DNA of 64,000 nucleotides from Saturnia japonica (taxonomy: Eukaryota > Arthropoda > Insecta > Lepidoptera > Saturniidae). The number at the start of each line of letters is the position of its first letter. Within the stretch, counting starts at the first letter, position 1. Positions 58,971 to 64,000 of the stretch are shown piece after piece. Position numbers and translations under genes: made by a program. The notes under the pieces are model-generated. The model did no database searches. It was not told where the DNA came from and worked only from the letters and a program-made list of their open reading frames with translations. The DNA lies in assembly GCA_033032175.1 (NCBI GenBank), contig CM065307.1:434001-498000 (forward strand), in the 5' to 3' direction.

Positions 58971-59463
58971 TCTATGCAATTAATATAATTGATGTATCTG
59001 TTTGTAATGCCAAAATAACAGCTTTTTACTAAATGCTTATGAAAGTATCATGCCTATAACAAAAAAACTCATTACTTACTAAAATTTCTGTCTGTCTGAT
59101 TGTTCCGGGTAATCTCCGAAACGGTAAAACTGATTTTGACGGGACTTTTATTGATAGATAGCTGATATTATAGGGAGTAACTTTGGCTACTTTTATTTTA
59201 GGAAAAGAATTAGAGCTCCGCACACATAAAAATAAAACTGGTCATGTTGAATCAACTCGGGCGCTTAAATGGCTTACGCTGAGTAAACCATAAAATATAT
59301 AACAAATTAATGTACTACATAATTGTAGGCATTAAAAAGATTTTTAAAAAATTCCAGCAGAGTATACGTCTATCTTCTAAGGAACACCCACAATAAGCAT
59401 TTAGATTAGAGATTCGCGCGGGCATTCTGTAGTCCACGTGAGCGAAGCCACGGGCACAGCTAG
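58971..59463 (+). mobile_element. Helitron family B, copy 6 (complete)
   Basis: 5' junction A|TCTATGCAATTAATA, 3' junction CACGGGCACAGCTAG|T, and all internal blocks, 493 bp. The subterminal hairpin CGTGAGCGAAGCCACG has a seven-pair stem with one mismatch and a GAA loop, nine bases before CTAG. This is the reference copy for the family. Confidence 0.85.
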
Positions 59464-59770
59464 TTTTTATAATAATAAAATGATACAAAGCAGACATCGC
59501 GTCCTTTCCTAATGAGTATTCTACACGTGACTTTGGTTTCCACATCCAAGCGAGCGAGGCCATTTTACCTTTGATATCTTCCCTGCCGAGAAGTAACCTA
59601 GAGCTTCTGATATTCCGTATTGTAGCGACCTAACTTAATACACCTGTTACCAAAGTATTCTAATTACTTTCATGTCACGTTCCATTTTAAATGTTATCTG
59701 AAGCAATGCTACATACCAATTTTTATTTAATAAATACTTCGAATGTATACAATTAATTAAATTAATAAAA
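59464..59770. other. No gene recognised
   Basis: Short spacer between Helitrons B6 and A8. No signals. Confidence 0.4.
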
Positions 59771-60116
59771 CTAGCGATCGCCCTAAGGTCGAAATTCGAC
59801 CAGCGACTTTTTAATTACAGACTATTTTCTGTTCGACATTTGCAGTATGAACCTAAACAATGAATATTATATCACTTGCTGTCACTTTTCATTGAGTAAC
59901 ATTGTTAAAATTTTAGGAACTGGTCGGGTTAGGATTTGCAGTATTATTTTATTTTATTTTATTTAATATATTAATAACAGATATTATAGATACATTTTAG
60001 CTTTCTGCATTTCTTCTCCATATATACTTTAACCATGCCAAATCTCATAGTCTTCCGTATACGCAATACGCTTAAAAAGGGGTATAACGTTTTCGCTTCA
60101 CGTATTAATATAAGGA
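59771..60116 (-). mobile_element. Helitron family A, copy 8
   Basis: On the minus strand: A|TCCTTATATTAATACGTG at 60116 and GGGCGATCGCTAG|T at 59771. The palindrome GGTCGAATTTCGACC is perfect. The (GAT)n run at 60115-60128 sits directly at the 5' border. Confidence 0.9.
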
Positions 60117-60125
60117 TGATGATGA

Positions 60126-60565
60126 TGATAGCAGATTTTTACTAAATGTATATGAAAGTATATACTAGCTATAAACAAAAATCGCATTTTAAAATTTTTG
60201 TCTGTTTGTCTGTTAAGATAAAAGCAGTAAATTGGGCTACTTTTATTTTAGAAAACGAATACGGGTTCCGTGCAAATAAAATCAAAACTGGTTGTGGTGA
60301 ATGAATTCGGCCGTTTAATAAACCATATGGTTTAAATATAAACCAATGTTTTATGTTGAGTAAACCATAAGAGATATATGAAACCAATGTACTACATAAC
60401 TGTACACATTAAAAATTTCAATAAAAAAGTCAACAATAGTATATGTCTATCTTCTAAGGAACACCCACAATAAGCATGTTTGTCCTTAAAACAGCCGGGA
60501 GCGGGTGAGCAAAATTCGCACGGACATTCTGTAGTCCACGTGAGCGAAGCCATGGGCACAGCTGG
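60126..60565 (+). mobile_element. Helitron family B, copy 7 (5'-truncated)
   Basis: It starts within the AGATTTTTACTAAATGTATA block, so about 50 bp of the 5' end are lost, and ends GGGCACAGCTGG|T, a CTGG variant of the CTRR end. The body has the GGAACACCCACAATAAGCAT block and a short internal duplication of the CCATA..TAAACC words at about 60320-60370. Confidence 0.8.
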
Positions 60566-61315
60566 TTTATAATAAATGAAAATAAATGTACCAGAGTTGG
60601 CTACTCTGCTTATCTCTGTCCCGATATTTATAAACACAAGAATTACGTAACTTCTTGTATCGTGTAATTAATTTTGTTTTTTTGTTCTTTGTAATTTACT
60701 TTGTTTTTGTGGATGTTACAAAAAGTGAGTAAAAAATGTTTCTCTTTCTTTTACACAATTTAGGTATTCTTATTCCTTTTTGATGTTTTGTTCATTGTCC
60801 GTAGATATTTTAATTACGATAATATGTTATTTTTAACCTTGCCGACAGCCATAACGAGGAACAATTCGACAACTTAAAGAAATCTTATAAGTAGATTTTA
60901 TTATTTAAAACCTTACAATTTTATTATAAAGACGGCGTCCACCTACGCTTATAATATGCCTACATCTTCCTACACCCTATTGAAACATCCTCTACCCAAG
61001 CTGACCGGCAGGATTTGCAATCTGCAAAGCGATTGGGGTCGAAAGAAGAACACAATGTATCACGGCTTGCATATACTATATTCCTTTAACGTTGCTGACT
61101 CCAACAATATAGATGTTGGGTGTTTTTGATCATAAGTCAGTAACACGTACAATAATAGATGTTTATTAAAATTTGCTTAGATAGAAAAAATCGAACAATT
61201 TGCGAGTAGAACTCGCATCCTGAGGGTTCCGGACTTATTAAATTACTTACGCTACAATATTGTACAGTCTTTTACATAATTAATGTTTATATACTATTAA
61301 TATTACGATCCATCT
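60566..61315. other. No gene recognised
   Basis: A somewhat GC-richer patch at 60930-61060 (CTTCCTACACCCTATTG, CAGGATTTGCAATCTGC) carries no frame. The rest is AT-rich. Confidence 0.4.
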
Positions 61316-61525
61316 AATAAGCTAACCAAAAACGGTTATGCGGTTAACTTGTATGCGGTGGAAGTGGGAGCGAGAGGTATTCCAGCGAAATCTCTCTATA
61401 GTTTGCTAAAAGCCCTCGGCCTGTCGAGAACTGCAGTAAGTTCTATTTTAGAACGGGTATCTAAAGCAGCATTAACAGGCTCTTACCAAATCTGGCTTGG
61501 CAGGGAGAGTATCGCGGCCAGTTAA
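61316..61525 (+). pseudogene. LINE polyprotein C-terminal fragment (R2/R4-like)
   Basis: A frame ending at TAA 61523-61525 reads NGYAVNLYAVEVGARGIPAK, SLYSLLKALGLSRTAVSSIL and SKAALTGSYQIWLGRES. The VEVGARG..A.S...LK.LGL.......(I/L)....A...SY.IWL.R pattern is the conserved end of a group of non-LTR retrotransposon polyproteins that I associate with R2/R4-like or related clades. The clade assignment is from memory and tentative. It has no stops within and is cut at its 5' side, and a Helitron lies 47 bp downstream. Confidence 0.65.
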
Positions 61526-61571
61526 GGTGAGCGCTGATGTGCATCATAAGGGGGCTCCTTAAACCTACACC

Positions 61572-61919
61572 TGGAATTCGACTAGCGACTTTTTGATCAT
61601 AGACTATTTTCTGTTCGACATTAATTTACAGAATTCATAAACAATGAGTATTATCTACATCACTTGCTGTCACCTTTCGTTGAGTGACAATGTCAATATT
61701 TTGGGGGTCTAAGTTCAATGGCTTTGGTCAGGTTACAATTCGCTGTATTAATTTATTTAATGCAATATATTAATAACAGATATTATAGATAAATTTTAGC
61801 TTTCTGCCCTCCTTCTCCATATAAACTTTAACTATGGCAAATCTCACAGTCTTCCGTGCACGCAATACGCTTAAAAAGGTACCGTACGCTTTTGCTTCAC
61901 GTATTGCTATATATATAGG
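61572..61919 (-). mobile_element. Helitron family A, copy 9 (3' end lost)
   Basis: Minus orientation. The 5' end GCAATACGTGAAGCAAAAGC is present. The 3' side stops after AGTCGCTAGTCGAATTCCAG, so the terminal palindrome is broken and the CTAG end is missing. The 5' TC is mutated (ACCTATATATATAGC). Confidence 0.8.
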
Positions 61920-63055
61920 TAGCTCTATAAGATTACGAGGGCTTGTTAAACCGAATTGTATATATTTTAATCCTTGAACGAAAACTTTTGCAAAAATTTG
62001 GAATACAATACGAGTGATTATCATAATAACATAATTTATATTATCGTGTTCTTATCGTCCTAAAATCATTACTGTGATAATTAATATATTATATGCTAAA
62101 CTAACTTCTAGCATATACTATAATATATTTAATGATGTTGTCACAGATTAGAGTTACGCATCATAGATTGCAGAGGATTCTGCCGAGTTTGTTTGGATGA
62201 TTTTTTTTGCTAATTCAGACAAAATCGATGTGGTGAAACAATGAACAATGTTTATATCTACATCTCATTTTCACGTTGTTTTGTTGTTAAAGCTACGTTT
62301 CACAGACAACAAGAAAATAGTTTAAGATTTAATCACATAAAAGGTAATACCTACCTAATAAACATCCAACCATAATGTTATTTCTCTAACGATGTAATAG
62401 GATTAATAATACGTTGTTTTTTTTGCATGGTGGTAGTGCATTTTCTAATGCTCGCTTGATTATCTGTCTCTCAAGTCCGGCAGCTGCACTTGAGAGCCAG
62501 TCTTTCGACCAGGTTTACCGTGTACCGTTTTGGGCCATATCGTCACTTAAGATCATTTAAGGTAGTGGTATTGGAGTATATATGATATATATTTTCCTGT
62601 AGGTACGTACGTCTTGTGTGTGTATAATGATCGTAAATTAAGCCATGAATTTTGTTATCTCGATATCCTTAACCTTATATGGATGTTATTTTGACATTGA
62701 AAAATCTGTTTAATGATATATATTTAAGGTCGAAATCATGATTTCGAGTGAACCGTCAGTAATAAGGTCTAAATACTGGTTAGACCTGTTCAGATATATT
62801 AATTAGTTTGTTTCAAATGTTCTTGGTTATTTTAATTAATACAAAAACGTGATAGTGATATAGCTTTTATAATATCTATAAAATTCACTACATTGTTACA
62901 CGTATAAAGAATCAACGAGAAACAAGTTTCAAGAATTTAATGTTTTAACTTAGCCTTCCCAATACTTGTTGGATAATTTAATGTATGTTAGAAAAAATAA
63001 TATAATATTGAACTTGGAAATTATAGGCAGAATTTTAATAATTAAGTACTAGAAA
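61920..63055. other. No gene recognised
   Basis: AT-rich. A T-rich run at 62415-62425 precedes GGTGGTAGTGCATTTTC; TCAAGTCCGGCAGCTGCACT (62473) is an isolated GC-rich word. Nothing more. Confidence 0.4.
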
Positions 63056-63359
63056 TCTTTATATTAATAAGTGAAGCAAAAACTTTCTACTCCTTTTTAA
63101 GCGTATTGCATGCACGGAAGTCTGTGAGATTTGGCATGGTTAAAGTTTATATGGAGAAGAAGCAAAGTTAAAATTTACCTATAATATCTATCACTTATCC
63201 TAACCCGTCTGTGCCATTGAACTTAGACTCCCCAAATTTTGACATTGTCACTCAACGAAATAATATTCATGTTTTAGGTTCATACTGCAAATGTCAAACA
63301 GAAAATAGTCTATGATTAAAAAGTAGCTGGTCGAATTTCGATCATTGGGCGACCGCTAG
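63056..63359 (+). mobile_element. Helitron family A, copy 10 (internally deleted)
   Basis: A|TCTTTATATTAATAAGTG and GGGCGACCGCTAG|T are intact, but about 50 bp are missing in two gaps, one after CTATAATATCTATCACTTA and one after CACTCAACGAAA. Length 304 bp. Confidence 0.87.
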
Positions 63360-63436
63360 TAAATATTAAATAGTCATTCCATTTTTTAAACTTAGTAACA
63401 CTAATAAATGTTTTTTTTTTAGGTAATTGTGTTGGA

Positions 63437-63610
63437 TTATTCAATAAACTGCCTAAGCCCACAAAGTTTAATAAGTTCAAGAATCATGTTAAGCAGGTTT
63501 TATTGTCCAAATGATATTTATATGGTGATAGACCATTACGTGAATGACGGTGATATCTGGAAGTGGTTCTCTCTCTGTACATCGATTAAAAATGGTAATA
63601 ATTGTAAGCA
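63437..63610 (+). pseudogene. LINE family X, C-terminus plus start of 3' UTR
   Basis: A frame reads PKPTKFNKFKNHVKQVLLSK and stops near 63511. It is followed by GACCATTACGTGAATGACGG, ATATCTGGAAGTGGTTCTCT and TGTACATCGATT, the family X block. It supports the link between the F...HVK..LL end and that UTR. Confidence 0.65.
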
Positions 63611-64000
63611 ACGAAAATAATGTAAAACAAAAAAAAAATGTTGTTAAACGAGATTGACCTTTTTACCGGTGCTGCTCTGTAAACGCCCTTCAGGCCATTG
63701 TTGCCAGATGAGAGAGTTGAAAATACAGTGTTATGGGCTCAATAATTCCAAAAAAAACATGCTGTTTACGGTACATACTAAAAGACATTTCAATGATGAA
63801 ATATGTAATTGGATTCCCTAACTAAGTACTAAATTATTATTATCGCTCAGCTGGATTACCCCCTCTTTTTTTTTTTTAGAAAAACCCTATCACAAATATT
63901 TAAACTTCATTTGAGATAAAATTCACGCATTAGATAACAATATACGAATTAGACTAACACGTGCACACTGCGATTTCTTTAGTTAATACTTAACTACTAA
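63611..64000. other. No gene recognised
   Basis: A GCCCTTCAGGCCATTGTTGC word near 63685 and T-rich runs. Nothing identified up to the window end. Confidence 0.4.

Noticed and set aside
59315..60637. Two minus-strand frames (59315-59563 and 60392-60637) sharing a YCGCSLEDR string
   Set aside because: Both are antisense to the 3' half of Helitron B copies 6 and 7.

Overview
The window looks like nuclear DNA of an insect, most probably a moth or butterfly. It is strongly AT-rich, almost free of long open frames, and densely filled with decayed transposable elements: non-autonomous Helitrons with TC...CTAG ends, tRNA-derived SINEs with an ATGTT-type tail, 5'-truncated LINEs and a mariner remnant. 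The lepidopteran assignment is inference from remembered repeat types, not from a database search. No bacterial-type genes, CRISPR arrays, rRNA genes or functional tRNA genes were seen.

Only one convincing host gene is visible: a coding exon at 38625-39348 (+). It encodes the N-terminal 241 residues of a phosphotyrosine-binding (PTB/PID) protein resembling FAM43. It sits in a larger exon starting after a 3' splice site at 38100, with a GC-rich 5' leader carrying at least five upstream open reading frames. It ends in a phase-1 GTAAGT donor inside the first PTB strand. The rest of the PTB domain was not found in the following 24.6 kb, so the next intron probably runs beyond the window. A GC-rich segment at about 14.05 kb has an arthropod-type initiator and a good splice donor and could be a distant non-coding first exon; a CGGCG-rich island at about 22.0 kb is another promoter-like patch.

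Layout: 0-14 kb holds two inverted SINE copies, a mariner remnant, repeat family D, Helitron A and B copies and LINE ends. 14-23 kb holds the candidate first exon, an RTE-type LINE tail with a perfect 87-bp tandem duplication, Helitrons, another LINE fragment and the GC island. 23.4-25.3 kb is the longest reverse-transcriptase remnant, with a YADD motif, one internal deletion and one frameshift. 25-38 kb holds Helitrons, a palindrome-rich block at 28.1-28.5 kb, LINE C-termini, an unidentified decayed coding sequence at about 32.0-32.4 kb (-) and a Helitron split by a LINE. 38-39.3 kb is the gene; 39.3-48 kb is mostly unique intronic DNA. 48-64 kb is again repeat-dense, including six Helitron A copies and a nested insertion of a terminal-inverted-repeat element in a Helitron B copy.

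The most informative structural result is the Helitron A family: ten copies of about 300-365 bp. Most have A|TC 5' junctions and CTAG|T 3' junctions, with a short palindrome just upstream of the 3' end. All element boundaries were read by eye and may be off by a few bases.
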